Counted from the first letter of the stretch, positions 48,998 to 57,077 are shown. The stretch is 64,000 bases of DNA from Acinetobacter brisouioides (GCF_004331075.1 NZ_SJNX01000003.1:124001-188000); one strand, 5' to 3'. Notes: a model not told the origin generated them from the letters alone. Made by a program: numbers and translations.

Positions 48998-50050
48998 TTA
49001 AGCAATCAAACGTAAGGCTTGTTCTAATCCCCGTTGTTTGAGTGCTGCCCCTGCACCGAACCATGCTGAATCCAGACGATGATCCTGACTCATGGCACGA
49101 CGCTCATGGTCGGCAAATTCGGTGATACTGCACAGCAAGCCATAGGCGCTGTCTTTGGCTGAGCTGAGTTCAGCACCCCGTCCCTGACCGTTAAACATGC
49201 TCATGACTTTGGACATGGCTCGTCCATTCGGTTCGGTTTTCGTCTCGGCTTTGCCTGTTGGGTGACTTTGCGCTTGAGTTGCCACATTACGATAGAACTG
49301 AATAATGCTGTCATCCTGATCAGCAATGCTCAGACTGGTGTTGTTAAACACCGCATCAAAATAGGCTGCGGCTTCAGCTTGGCTGACTTTCCGTTGGCTA
49401 AGCTGTTTCATTTCATACATGTGTTCATCCCATGCACGGACTGAAATGCCCAGTTGTTGCTTGACCTTCTCGGCATCGAACTTGGTACTATGTGGGACTT
49501 TGACTACGCCTGCACTACTGCTTTGTCCTTTCAGGGCAATCGCCAAGGTGTTGTTACACACCACGCGAATGGAAGTAAATTGCGCGGTGGTAGCTAAGGT
49601 GCCATCACACGCGGTTGCCAGCAAGATATAGCCATTGCTGACATCCTTACCTTTCAGCGCTGAGGTTTGTCCCGTTTTTGCCAAAGCCCAGAACTTTTTA
49701 CCGCCTTTGAGTACCCCTGCGGTTTCCAATTCAAAGCCTGCCTGTTCGGTTAAGTCACGATAGAACTCTAGAATCTCTAAAGGCTGAACTTCCTGATAAC
49801 GCTGACTCACGACGGATAAGGGTGCATGAGTATCCGAACGATATAAGACGCGTTGTTCCTCGAATGGCAAGATCAGACTCTGCCCACGTTGATTCTGTGC
49901 CATATAGCTGACATTGGAAGATTCAATCCGCCAGTCCATGCCCGCTTGTTGTGCCCAGACTTCAATCGGCTGATTGGGTGTGAGTGGATTGCCTAAACCA
50001 TGCCAAGGGGTTGCACCAACATACGCCATATTTTCAATCAGATGTGCCAT
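48998..50050 (-). CDS. DUF932 domain protein
   Basis: 350 residues. MAHLIENMAYVGATPWHGLG at the start, then VLYRSDTHAPLSVVSQRYQEVQPLEILEFYRDLTEQ, LLATACDGTLATTAQFTSIRVVCNNTLAIAL and VPHSTKFDAEKVKQQLG are classic DUF932 (phage/plasmid-like LGT_TIGR03299 type). The biochemical role is unknown; linkage to YqaJ nucleases suggests recombination. ATG 50050 begins after TAGGAATTATTTT. The next gene upstream in the module is the zinc-ribbon protein, 65 nt away. Confidence 0.88.
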   Translation of the reverse strand: MAHLIENMAYVGATPWHGLGNPLTPNQPIEVWAQQAGMDWRIESSNVSYMAQNQRGQSLILPFEEQRVLYRSDTHAPLSVVSQRYQEVQPLEILEFYRDLTEQAGFELETAGVLKGGKKFWALAKTGQTSALKGKDVSNGYILLATACDGTLATTAQFTSIRVVCNNTLAIALKGQSSSAGVVKVPHSTKFDAEKVKQQLGISVRAWDEHMYEMKQLSQRKVSQAEAAAYFDAVFNNTSLSIADQDDSIIQFYRNVATQAQSHPTGKAETKTEPNGRAMSKVMSMFNGQGRGAELSSAKDSAYGLLCSITEFADHERRAMSQDHRLDSAWFGAGAALKQRGLEQALRLIA

Positions 50051-50076
50051 AAAATAATTCCTATAAAAAGTGTGTT

Positions 50077-50097
50077 TTCATCCAAGTGAATGGATGA
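50077..50097 (-). other. Short hairpin upstream of the DUF932 gene
   Basis: TTCATCC/GGATGAA with an 8-nt loop, in the 65-nt gap before the DUF932 start. No immediate T run. Confidence 0.4.
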
Positions 50098-50115
50098 ACC
50101 GTAAAGGGTTCAATA

Positions 50116-50442
50116 CTAAAAAGATGAATTGCGAATACTTGGACTGAAATCGCGATCACAGTCGTTGCAGTAGTAATGTTGAATCGAAATCGGTGATGTA
50201 CTTCTTTGTACATCATCTTCAGTCATCAACATCCAGACGCCACCAATCAGTACACCGACCAATGCTCCTGCAATCGGAGGAAGGTTCAGGCTTTTGGAAA
50301 TGCTGACGCCTAAAGCTGCCAGTGCCATCGGAGACATGGCTGAGTTGCTGTTTGAATTGGATAATGGGTTAGTTGGGAAATAATGTGGGGATTGCAGCAG
50401 TACCGTATCGCGGGACTGACAATAAGGGCATGACAAACTCAT
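50116..50442 (-). CDS. Small zinc-ribbon membrane protein
   Basis: 108 residues. CPYCQSRDTV near the N-terminus (C5, C8) and YYCNDCDRDF near the C-terminus form one zinc ribbon split by an insertion containing a Gly/Ala-rich hydrophobic stretch (LPPIAGALVGVLIGGVWMLM). The first of the four minus-strand module genes. ATG 50442 follows AGGAAAAATTCAG. Function unknown. Confidence 0.7.
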   Translation of the reverse strand: MSLSCPYCQSRDTVLLQSPHYFPTNPLSNSNSNSAMSPMALAALGVSISKSLNLPPIAGALVGVLIGGVWMLMTEDDVQRSTSPISIQHYYCNDCDRDFSPSIRNSSF

Positions 50443-50481
50443 CTGAATTTTTCCTATAGTTAAATGAGCTGAATAAAAAAA

Positions 50482-50504
50482 GCCTGCTTTGGGGGAAAGC
50501 AGGC
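50482..50504 (-). terminator. Leader terminator-like hairpin before the zinc-ribbon gene
   Basis: On the minus strand, GCCTGCTTT, five C, AAAGCAGGC, then T7, 40 nt before the ATG. It lies upstream of the first gene of the module, with no minus-strand gene for it to terminate, so it looks like an attenuator. Confidence 0.65.
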
Positions 50505-50525
50505 AAAACCTAAATTCGGGTATTG

Positions 50526-50554
50526 GATATGGCTGATGTGAAATCAGCTATATC
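50526..50554. other. 12-bp hairpin in the divergent intergenic region
   Basis: GATATGGCTGAT/ATCAGCTATATC, one G-T pair, 5-nt loop. Part of the 470-nt gap between the module and the small-protein operon. Confidence 0.5.
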
Positions 50555-50647
50555 TCTCATTCAGATGATATGTATCTGTAATTTTTTAGAATGTGCTGTT
50601 TCTAAGCACTATGACGATAAATTTTAATGGCTTGATACTGGGATGAA

Positions 50648-50676
50648 TTGACCTGTTTTTTATCAACGATTATCAT
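50648..50676 (+). promoter_or_regulatory. Sigma70-type promoter of the folded RNA
   Basis: TTGACC (50648-50653), a 17-nt spacer, TATCAT (50671-50676). The predicted start near 50682-50684 coincides with the first hairpin of the RNA. Confidence 0.7.
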
Positions 50677-50681
50677 GCAAG

Positions 50682-50880
50682 GGCTGACCTACATTGTCAG
50701 TCGGTTTTAGCAGACCGCAGATCCAGCACGGTATATAAAATCCTTTTTATATGTCGTGGAACCCTCGTGTCCCCTTCTCGTTGAGGTAGGACGGGAGGGG
50801 GACGCCTCGTGCGTGCTGGTTCCTTGGATCCCAGTCTGCTAACCCCTTCTCGTTCTGCCACCATTATTTAGCAGTAATTT
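50682..50880 (+). ncRNA. Structured leader RNA / candidate novel RNA element
   Basis: Visible pairings: GGCTGAC/GTCAGTC (50682-50702); a long-range stem TTAGCAGAC (50707-50715) with GTCTGCTAA (50834-50842); CCAGCACG (50723-50730) with CGTGCTGG (50812-50819); ATATAAAA/TTTTATAT (50733-50752); and a 12-bp stem GTCCCCTTCTCG (50769-50780) with CGGGAGGGGGAC (50792-50803) including two G-T pairs. CCCCTTCTCGTT recurs exactly at 50843-50854, and TTAGCAG recurs at 50868-50874 where it can also pair with CTGCTAA (50836-50842), giving two alternative folds. No known family was recognised. It precedes a small-protein operon. Confidence 0.7.
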
Positions 50881-50913
50881 GGTAGAGCTTCTTATAATTC
50901 CAAGGAGTCAATC

Positions 50914-51003
50914 ATGACGCAATTTACTGTGCTTTCTTCTCTTGCACCACCGCTGCAACCTTTTATTCCTATTCCATCATTGTGTTCTCACACTGTGCAT
51001 TAA
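50914..51003 (+). CDS. 29-residue peptide
   Basis: ATG 50914 follows CCAAGGAG with ideal spacing. The peptide starts MTQFTVLSSLAPPLQPFIPI and ends SLCSHTVH; Pro-rich and weakly hydrophobic. It is the first frame after the folded RNA, so it may be a leader peptide or a small protein. Not recognised. Confidence 0.5.
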   Translation: MTQFTVLSSLAPPLQPFIPIPSLCSHTVH

Positions 51004-51071
51004 TTGATTTTAAGGCATGGATCAACCACTGAGTTGCTGATTCAGGGGGAGCTTTGTGCTGGAACAACATC

Positions 51072-51191
51072 ATGAAATTGATTGCACAGCTCATCTTAAT
51101 TGTCATCGTTGTGGTGGCTTTAGGACCGGGCTTTATTCTACTGCTCGGTGCATTATGGCTACTGATTTATCTCGCAGGCTGGCATAAATAA
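51072..51191 (+). CDS. 39-residue membrane peptide
   Basis: ATG 51072 with TGGAA about 8 nt upstream. It starts MKLIAQLILIVIVVVALGPG and continues FILLLGALWLLIYLAGWHK: two adjacent hydrophobic segments with a GPG turn. A small inner-membrane protein of unknown role. Confidence 0.55.
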   Translation: MKLIAQLILIVIVVVALGPGFILLLGALWLLIYLAGWHK

Positions 51192-51241
51192 AACCATCCA
51201 CATGATTTGAAAACAATAGATAACAATGAATTGGAATACCT

Positions 51242-51517
51242 ATGAAATATCAATCTTGCTTTGTGGTGATTGCCTTTGCACTCACCAGCACCTTACTGCT
51301 GGGCTGCGAAAGTAAAGTCAAACGAGACTTTAAAGCAGGCTGTCAGGCAGGTGGTTTAGATCGTTCAACCTGCTCCTGCATTTATGACAAAGTTGAAGAA
51401 CATTACTCGCCTGAATTTATGGAAAAAATGAGTGATGTCACCGTTCGAGAAACCATGCAACCGCCTGAAGGCTTCAATGTGGTGATGGCAAATGCCATAC
51501 AGCAATGTCAGAAATAA
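51242..51517 (+). CDS. Small lipoprotein with conserved cysteines
   Basis: 91 residues. Lipoprotein signal with lipobox LLGC at about residue 22. The mature part has five more cysteines (GCQAG, STCSCIYDKVEE, QQCQK), a pattern seen in small Acinetobacter lipoproteins of unknown function. ATG 51242. In the plus-strand small-protein operon. Confidence 0.65.
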   Translation: MKYQSCFVVIAFALTSTLLLGCESKVKRDFKAGCQAGGLDRSTCSCIYDKVEEHYSPEFMEKMSDVTVRETMQPPEGFNVVMANAIQQCQK

Positions 51518-51532
51518 GTAGAGGAAAGTATT

Positions 51533-51679
51533 ATGAAAAATTATTTAATCATCGGGTATATTGTCATTGCTTTCATTTGCTCGGTCTATTTCAAGAATTG
51601 CAGTAGTACCGCACATTTAAGCTATGCCTACAATCTGGGTAAAGCCGTTGTTTGGCCAGTCACTATTTTTAGAAAATAA
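51533..51679 (+). CDS. 48-residue membrane protein
   Basis: ATG 51533 follows AGAGGAAAGTATT. It starts MKNYLIIGYIVIAFICSVYF and continues with a short polar part ending VVWPVTIFRK. One N-terminal membrane helix. Unrecognised; 15 nt after the lipoprotein gene, so in the same transcript. Confidence 0.6.
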   Translation: MKNYLIIGYIVIAFICSVYFKNCSSTAHLSYAYNLGKAVVWPVTIFRK

Positions 51680-51695
51680 ATAAGAGAACACTTCC

Positions 51696-52001
51696 ATGAA
51701 AAAATTTATCCTCACATGCAGCCTCAGTCTGCTTTGTGGTTCAGTCTTTGCCCAGCCGAATTCCGCCAGCGTCATCGTCAAAAAGATCGAAGGCTTTAGC
51801 GAATCAGGTGATGCGTTTAGCTTTAAAACCACATCAGGTAAACGCTATCAAGTCTATAATGCAGGTGGAGCAAGTCCGATTCATGGCGAAGAATTGATTT
51901 CTAGCTCAGCGAAAACCAAGAAAACCATTTGCTTACGCCTTGATGTAGATAAAACTGAACCTCGTCTGGTTCAGTCTGTTCGTCAAGGGAAATGTAAATA
52001 G
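51696..52001 (+). CDS. Small exported protein
   Basis: 101 residues. Signal peptide of about 19 residues ending VFA, mature protein QPNSASVIVKKIEGFSESGD and a beta-rich rest (FKTTSGKRYQVYNAGG, KKTICLRLDVDKTEPRLVQSV). It ends GKCK. Not recognised; probably a small periplasmic domain. 16 nt after the preceding gene. Confidence 0.65.
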   Translation: MKKFILTCSLSLLCGSVFAQPNSASVIVKKIEGFSESGDAFSFKTTSGKRYQVYNAGGASPIHGEELISSSAKTKKTICLRLDVDKTEPRLVQSVRQGKCK

Positions 52002-52039
52002 CCCACTTTTATAACTCGACGGCACAACAATAATATCTA

Positions 52040-52076
52040 CTGACATGGATGCAAGGTAAAACTCCATCCATGTCAG
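52040..52076. other. 12-bp perfect hairpin after the small exported protein gene
   Basis: CTGACATGGATG/CATCCATGTCAG with a 13-nt loop. No T run; may be a processing site or a weak terminator between operon members. Confidence 0.5.
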
Positions 52077-52104
52077 CATAAAAATCGATCAGAGAAATTC
52101 AGCC

Positions 52105-52598
52105 ATGAAGCTGATTCAACCATATTTTTATCCAGTTCATTTCTATTCAGTTTAACGACATGTAGCCCACATCAGGAAAAGCCTCAAGCAGCCGACACAA
52201 TCGTAGCACCAAGTCCGAGTGCATCTGAGCAACAAGCGCAAGCCATGAGTACAGATACCGATACGAAATTTACGGATGATATTGATCAAGGTGATACCAA
52301 TACTGAAACAGTTCAAACTGTTCAGGATCAATTTGAAGTTCATATTCGTCATGAACCTTCGCAAAGTACCATGACAGGCTATGTTGGTAAGTTGGATATT
52401 ATTTCACTCAATAATGACCTCACCACATTAACAGGGGTTCTCATCAATCGGAGAAACAGTCGAACCAAAGGTTTTTATGATTTTAAGAATATGCGCTATG
52501 GTTCTGTAACACAGGTCTATTTAGGTTGTGCTGCTGAGTATGTTCGCGAGGTGACCATCAGTACAAATAGTGGCTTGTACTATACCCATAATTTTTAG
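52105..52598 (+). pseudogene. Frameshifted lipoprotein gene
   Basis: The start ATG 52105 has AGAGAA upstream and reads MKLIQPYFYPVHFYSV then stop. In another frame the sequence continues without a start as FLSSSFLFSLTTCSPHQEKP, a lipobox-like LTTC, into an open frame to 52598 (tail: DTKFTDDIDQGDTNTE, QFEVHIRHEPS). One base missing near the T-rich stretch at about 52123-52131 would split a lipoprotein of about 165 residues. The ATG at 52245 could still give a 117-residue product lacking the signal. Sequencing error is possible. Confidence 0.6.
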
Positions 52599-52784
52599 GC
52601 ATTCAAAACACCAAATTCTGATGTGTTTGTTAACTTAAAATTTGACGTTATGCTGGGCAAAGCTGCTGACCTATTCGAATCAGCAGTGTGGTCAATTTGA
52701 TGCTAAAAACCGCAATTTTGCTAGCTTGGGCTAGTGCAAAGATTAGTCCTTATCTTAGAAAAATAATGTTTTTTGGCGTTTAGC

Positions 52785-54152
52785 TTATTTTTCTAAATTT
52801 TTCAGTAAATCTTTATACTGTAAGCTAATCGTTGAATTTAAGATCATAAATTCAACGCATTTTGTTCGTTCAGAATTTCCACTTACTGGCGTATAAGCCG
52901 AACATAACAATACCTTTGTTTCTTTTTCACTATCACGTTTAAGTATTTTGTCTGTTACGCTAAATTTAATATCTAGATCATATCTACTACGATCATTCAT
53001 TTTTTTTAATCGCTCACATATTTCTTGTAAGAATGCTAGGGGTTTCATATCCGTTTTTTCTTGATTAACCAGCAAATCAACTTCAGCAAATAGAGTTGCT
53101 TTAGTAGGTCTTTTATCTGGATCTACACTTTCCAGCTTAGCTAATTTCTTTTTAAGAAGCTCTTGATGCTTTCTTTGTTTGTTTTCTTTATTTATCTCAT
53201 ACAACCACAATGCAATCAAATCCGTTTGTACTGAAGCCTTTTTATCATAATGATGCTCCACATTAGATATCATATCTAATGATTGTAAAATTTTATTGAT
53301 CTCTTGTAATTCCTCAATCTTGATTGCCTTTTGCATATCATCCACATTTGCAACATCATGATAAAACCAAACACGATATGCAATGTATTGCAGGAAAAAT
53401 GTTGTCATGCTATCAGCAATATTTTCAGTTGGTTCATAAATTCTTAGGTTATAGCTTAAATAATCGTACCTTAACGATCCTTTTTGCACTTCATTGTATT
53501 CAACAAATGAAGTTGTGAATTTTGGTGAGAAAAAACGTAAATAGCGATTTAGTGGCTTAAACATTTTTGCGACATCAAGTGGGTTACTTAATTCTGTTTG
53601 ATATTCGCCATCAGCACTGTATTGATATTTTTGAATGAGCAGTTGAAAATAAATGTAGTCATAAACCAGTTGATCAATAGGCAAATCAATCAATAAATCC
53701 GAAATATAATATTCACGTTTAGTATCAGCAAGGAAGTTTTCGATCTTAAGATGCTTACTAATGCAACTTACATTTTCTAAAAACTGAGGCTCCCTATAAT
53801 TAATAATATTCACGACTTGCTCGAACGTAAGTGCGTGAGCTTTTAAAATATCCTCAGATATGCCTAGGGTTCCTGTTTCATAATAGTTAAAAGCATGGTC
53901 TATAAAACGATTGTTTTCAAACAACGACTGTATCAATATTTTCTTACGATCTAACTCTAAATTATGACATGTATAAAACTCAACGAGATCATTGACAAAA
54001 TTATTATGCATCCTGTCCCTTAACGCTTTCATATTAGCTATGAGTTCAGGATACCTTTTATCAAATTTTTGAATGGTAATTGACTGTACAACCAAGTTTC
54101 GGAACACTTGATGAATAATTTCTGAGGGGAAATGTATATTTTTTGAACTCAT
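52785..54152 (-). CDS. Unrecognised 455-residue protein (island cargo)
   Basis: A complete, AT-rich gene. The product is soluble and helical with no signal peptide or membrane segment. Features: aromatic- and charge-rich helices (YPELIANMKALRDRMHNNFV, NNRFIDHAFNYYETG, YDYIYFQLLIQKYQY), a Lys-rich coiled-coil-like stretch (NKENKQRKHQELLKKKLAKL, about 320-340) and a beta-rich end with KVLLCSAYTPVSGNSERTKC. I recognise no family. It is divergent from alpA, on its own between two island modules, typical of defence or satellite cargo. No catalytic motif seen. Confidence 0.55.
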   Translation of the reverse strand: MSSKNIHFPSEIIHQVFRNLVVQSITIQKFDKRYPELIANMKALRDRMHNNFVNDLVEFYTCHNLELDRKKILIQSLFENNRFIDHAFNYYETGTLGISEDILKAHALTFEQVVNIINYREPQFLENVSCISKHLKIENFLADTKREYYISDLLIDLPIDQLVYDYIYFQLLIQKYQYSADGEYQTELSNPLDVAKMFKPLNRYLRFFSPKFTTSFVEYNEVQKGSLRYDYLSYNLRIYEPTENIADSMTTFFLQYIAYRVWFYHDVANVDDMQKAIKIEELQEINKILQSLDMISNVEHHYDKKASVQTDLIALWLYEINKENKQRKHQELLKKKLAKLESVDPDKRPTKATLFAEVDLLVNQEKTDMKPLAFLQEICERLKKMNDRSRYDLDIKFSVTDKILKRDSEKETKVLLCSAYTPVSGNSERTKCVEFMILNSTISLQYKDLLKNLEK

Positions 54153-54231
54153 ATTAAGAAATCGAATTACAGAATGGACTTAATTCGAATTACGTTAACA
54201 CAAAATGCCCTTGAAATCGGAGGGTTTTCCC

Positions 54232-54441
54232 ATGCAAAACAATCAATCAGCAATTCAAATTCTACGGCTTAAAGAAGTTGTTCATACCACTGGTATTTCG
54301 CGCTCATCGCTCTATGAAAAGCTCAACCCTAAGTCAAGGCGATACGATCCATCATTCCCAACACCCATAAAAATTGGAGCTTCCGCAGTAGGGTGGTTTC
54401 AACACGAACTTAATGATTGGCTTTTATCAAAAAAAGCATAA
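54232..54441 (+). CDS. alpA: AlpA-family transcriptional regulator
   Basis: 69 residues. ILRLKEVVHTTGISRSSLYEKLNP...YDPSFPTPIKIGASAVGWFQHELNDWL is the classic AlpA/excisionase MerR-like winged helix. ATG 54232 with GGAGGG 8 nt upstream; the frame opens at 54205. AlpA activates integrase or excision genes in P4-like elements. It lies before the replication-type gene. Confidence 0.88.
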   Translation: MQNNQSAIQILRLKEVVHTTGISRSSLYEKLNPKSRRYDPSFPTPIKIGASAVGWFQHELNDWLLSKKA

Positions 54442-54754
54442 ACCTTAAGTGCTTATCTTTTCAGTCACGTAGAAGCAGAAATTTATCGACATTACCGATG
54501 GGGCTTGATCTCAAGTCCCCTTGTTAACCACTGTTGTCTCTGATTTTAGTACGTGTATTCTATATGATTGATATATCTATATATTTATACATAATATAAA
54601 TAATAGATTCTATATAATTTTGATTGATAAGAACAATTAAACTTATATAAATAAATTATTGATTTTAATATATTAATTATCATTTTTAGATTCTTCACAT
54701 ACTATAGATCAGATGGCAGAAATCCGTATTTTATTACCGATTGGAGCTATATCT
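54442..54754. other. AT-rich gap between alpA and the replication-type gene
   Basis: Contains a hairpin (GGGGCTTGA and TCAAGTCCCC, 54500-54520) that may end alpA transcription, then very AT-rich DNA at 54560-54700 of a kind often found at origins. No gene seen. Confidence 0.4.
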
Positions 54755-56023
54755 ATGAGCACCATAGAAATTGATCTTACACCTAATCTAAAAGATATAA
54801 GTAGATTTGAATTAATCGACGCCTCCCTCCCTTCAGAAGAGTTAGAGCAATCAGTTGAAGTTGAAAATGAAGAATCATTATCAGCACCTTATGATGAAGT
54901 CAGTACAGGCATTGAGCTAGAACATGCTTACTCAGATGATGCAGATAACAGTGCTGAAGTACGAAACTTACTGACAACCAATCTGCTCTGTAAACAGCAG
55001 CTAGACCCGCAAATTGTTGCTTGTTTATATGCAATTCTCATATGTAATCAAATTAAGAAACATCATGCGACTTACCTCTATGGCTGGATTAAGTCAAAAC
55101 AAAATCAATTAGTTCCAGATCATTGGGAATTGATTTATCCCGAGTTACTGGAATTGATACGAAGCTTTTTACTTGCTAATAAGCAATTGAAATCGCCAAT
55201 GCATTTGAAGTGTGAAGAATATGATTTAGTAGCATTCTCTTTTAATCATGTGCTTCCAAATGATCAGAATTGTTTATTCGATTTAATTAAGTACCCGAAT
55301 GATCAGCTCAACGTAATAAATGCAAATAGAATACCGACAGGTCATAAAAATTCTGTAGCAATAATCGCTAACTCTCTTGTTAAAGAGATTTTTAAAGGCT
55401 TAAAAGATGAAAAATTTGTACAACGTGTAAATGATCGTCGAAAGATGGCAAGAAAGCGTAAAAAAAACGTACTGAGATACATCGATAAACTACGTAAAAA
55501 ATACTCGCGCTTAGTTGGTGTGCGTATTGATCTATATTTACCTATGGACAAAAAGCACTTTACGCCTAAAGAAACTGTAAAGCATTTCCATATAATTTTA
55601 CAGAAACTTCGTCGGAGTAAAACTCTGCATTTAAAAGGTTACGTGACGAAATTGGAATATGGCATAGATCAGGCTTTACATTTCCACTGCTTTTTCTTTT
55701 TTTGTGGTAGTGAGCATCGTGAAGACATTAGCTTAGGTCGAATGATTGGTGAAATGTGGGATAAGCAAATTGATGGTAAGCATAGCTATTTTAACTGTAA
55801 TTCCAGCAAGAATCGTAAGAAGTACAAATACGATGCTTTAGGTGTAATCAACCGTGATGATCAGACTAAGTACGACAACATTGCGAAAGTTATTCACTAC
55901 TTTGCTAAGTTTGAGCAGTACGTCTTACATAGCAGCTTAGAACGCGTCAAAACATTAAATACAGGCGTTTCACCTCATCTACGTAACAAAATGGGTCGCC
56001 CAAACCTGACCAAACATTATTGA
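54755..56023 (+). CDS. YagK/YfjJ (inovirus Gp2-like) replication-type protein
   Basis: 422 residues. The N-terminal 70 are acidic and disordered. The C-terminal half has a basic helix (RRKMARKRKKNVLRYIDKLRKKY), RLVGVRIDLYLP and VTKLEYGIDQALHFHCFFFFCG with an HxH pair (residues 309/311 here), IGEMWDKQ and VIHYFAKFEQYVL. This is the YagK/YfjJ C-terminal domain seen in P4-like satellites and inovirus Gp2, thought to be HUH-related; nicking is not demonstrated here. ATG 54755 follows GGAGC. It probably drives replication after excision. Confidence 0.75.
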   Translation: MSTIEIDLTPNLKDISRFELIDASLPSEELEQSVEVENEESLSAPYDEVSTGIELEHAYSDDADNSAEVRNLLTTNLLCKQQLDPQIVACLYAILICNQIKKHHATYLYGWIKSKQNQLVPDHWELIYPELLELIRSFLLANKQLKSPMHLKCEEYDLVAFSFNHVLPNDQNCLFDLIKYPNDQLNVINANRIPTGHKNSVAIIANSLVKEIFKGLKDEKFVQRVNDRRKMARKRKKNVLRYIDKLRKKYSRLVGVRIDLYLPMDKKHFTPKETVKHFHIILQKLRRSKTLHLKGYVTKLEYGIDQALHFHCFFFFCGSEHREDISLGRMIGEMWDKQIDGKHSYFNCNSSKNRKKYKYDALGVINRDDQTKYDNIAKVIHYFAKFEQYVLHSSLERVKTLNTGVSPHLRNKMGRPNLTKHY

Positions 56024-56054
56024 TCTATTTAACCCTATTATAGAGATTTTCAAT

Positions 56055-57062
56055 ATGAACCAAGTATTTGTACCCAACGCACAGCCTTTATTTTTTAACT
56101 ACGCACAAACACAATCGAATATTTATCCGAATGGAAATGAGAGCGTCCCTCCATATGTTGGAATGATTCGACCTATTTTCGGAGATACTACATTTAGTCA
56201 AATCGCACTCAGACTGATAAATTTCACTAAGCAGTTAGAACAGGCTAAAATTAAAGTCTATCCTAAACCAACAGCAGCATGCCCATGCCCTGCTATGAAT
56301 CCACTATTTATTTGGGCCCTACGGCAAGCACCGCTATTTGCTCATTTCATTGATCTATTCGAAGGTTTTGAACCCCATCCTCACTTAAAAGCCTTTCATC
56401 AATTTTCACTACAAAATATTGGTGTAGCGACCTCATCACAGCCTGTTCCAATCTATATGGTTGAAAATAACTTTGATTTTTTTCGTGGTCAGTTATACGC
56501 CGCTAAAGCAAAGCTCCAAGCGAATAAATATGAAGCACAAGTGCAAAAACTTCGCAATGAACAAAAGACAGTTTTCAGACGTGTCATGCAAACCCAAGAA
56601 CAAGCCAATTGTATTTTCTTAGAGCTACCATTAATTGCTCAAACTAACCCTCCACATTATATGACGCAGGAAGATGCGGAAAAAGATTCAGTAAAAGTAC
56701 TGAAAAAATACTTTAAGTGGCTACATGCTTCAAAACAGCTCGCAGGTAAACTTTATGATATTCAGTGGCGCATCGTTAAAGGGCTTGATCATCATCTAAC
56801 AGCACAAACATTCATTTACATACTTGGCGATGAAATAAATTATTTACCTCTATTGCAAGAACAATGGGAATTAGTTTGCTTGGATTATCAGCTACAAGGA
56901 ATTTTTCCAGAGCCAAAATACACCCATTGCTATGATGGACAAGGTACGGTTCAAAAGGCATGGTTACAACTGATTGAACGCGTACATGAACCACTTGGTT
57001 TTTATCGTTATAAAGGCAATGGCATTACTTATGTGTGGAAAGAATACACAGGCAATGTCTAG
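56055..57062 (+). CDS. Unrecognised protein downstream of the replication-type gene
   Basis: 335 residues, 31 nt after the previous stop, so co-transcribed. It contains a short Cys/Pro patch (ACPCPAMNPLFIWALR), a basic, helical middle (YAAKAKLQANKYEAQVQKLR, KVLKKYFKWLHASKQLAGKL) and ends WKEYTGNV. No signal or membrane part. Not recognised; position suggests a partner of the replication protein. A 34-bp palindrome follows. Confidence 0.6.
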   Translation: MNQVFVPNAQPLFFNYAQTQSNIYPNGNESVPPYVGMIRPIFGDTTFSQIALRLINFTKQLEQAKIKVYPKPTAACPCPAMNPLFIWALRQAPLFAHFIDLFEGFEPHPHLKAFHQFSLQNIGVATSSQPVPIYMVENNFDFFRGQLYAAKAKLQANKYEAQVQKLRNEQKTVFRRVMQTQEQANCIFLELPLIAQTNPPHYMTQEDAEKDSVKVLKKYFKWLHASKQLAGKLYDIQWRIVKGLDHHLTAQTFIYILGDEINYLPLLQEQWELVCLDYQLQGIFPEPKYTHCYDGQGTVQKAWLQLIERVHEPLGFYRYKGNGITYVWKEYTGNV

Positions 57063-57077
57063 GGTTGGGTTCTACAT

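Noticed and set aside
46778..50442. Possible second integrase or phage structural gene in the minus-strand module
   Set aside because: None of the four proteins has integrase or capsid motifs; the module is better explained by YqaJ/DUF932/gp3-like functions.
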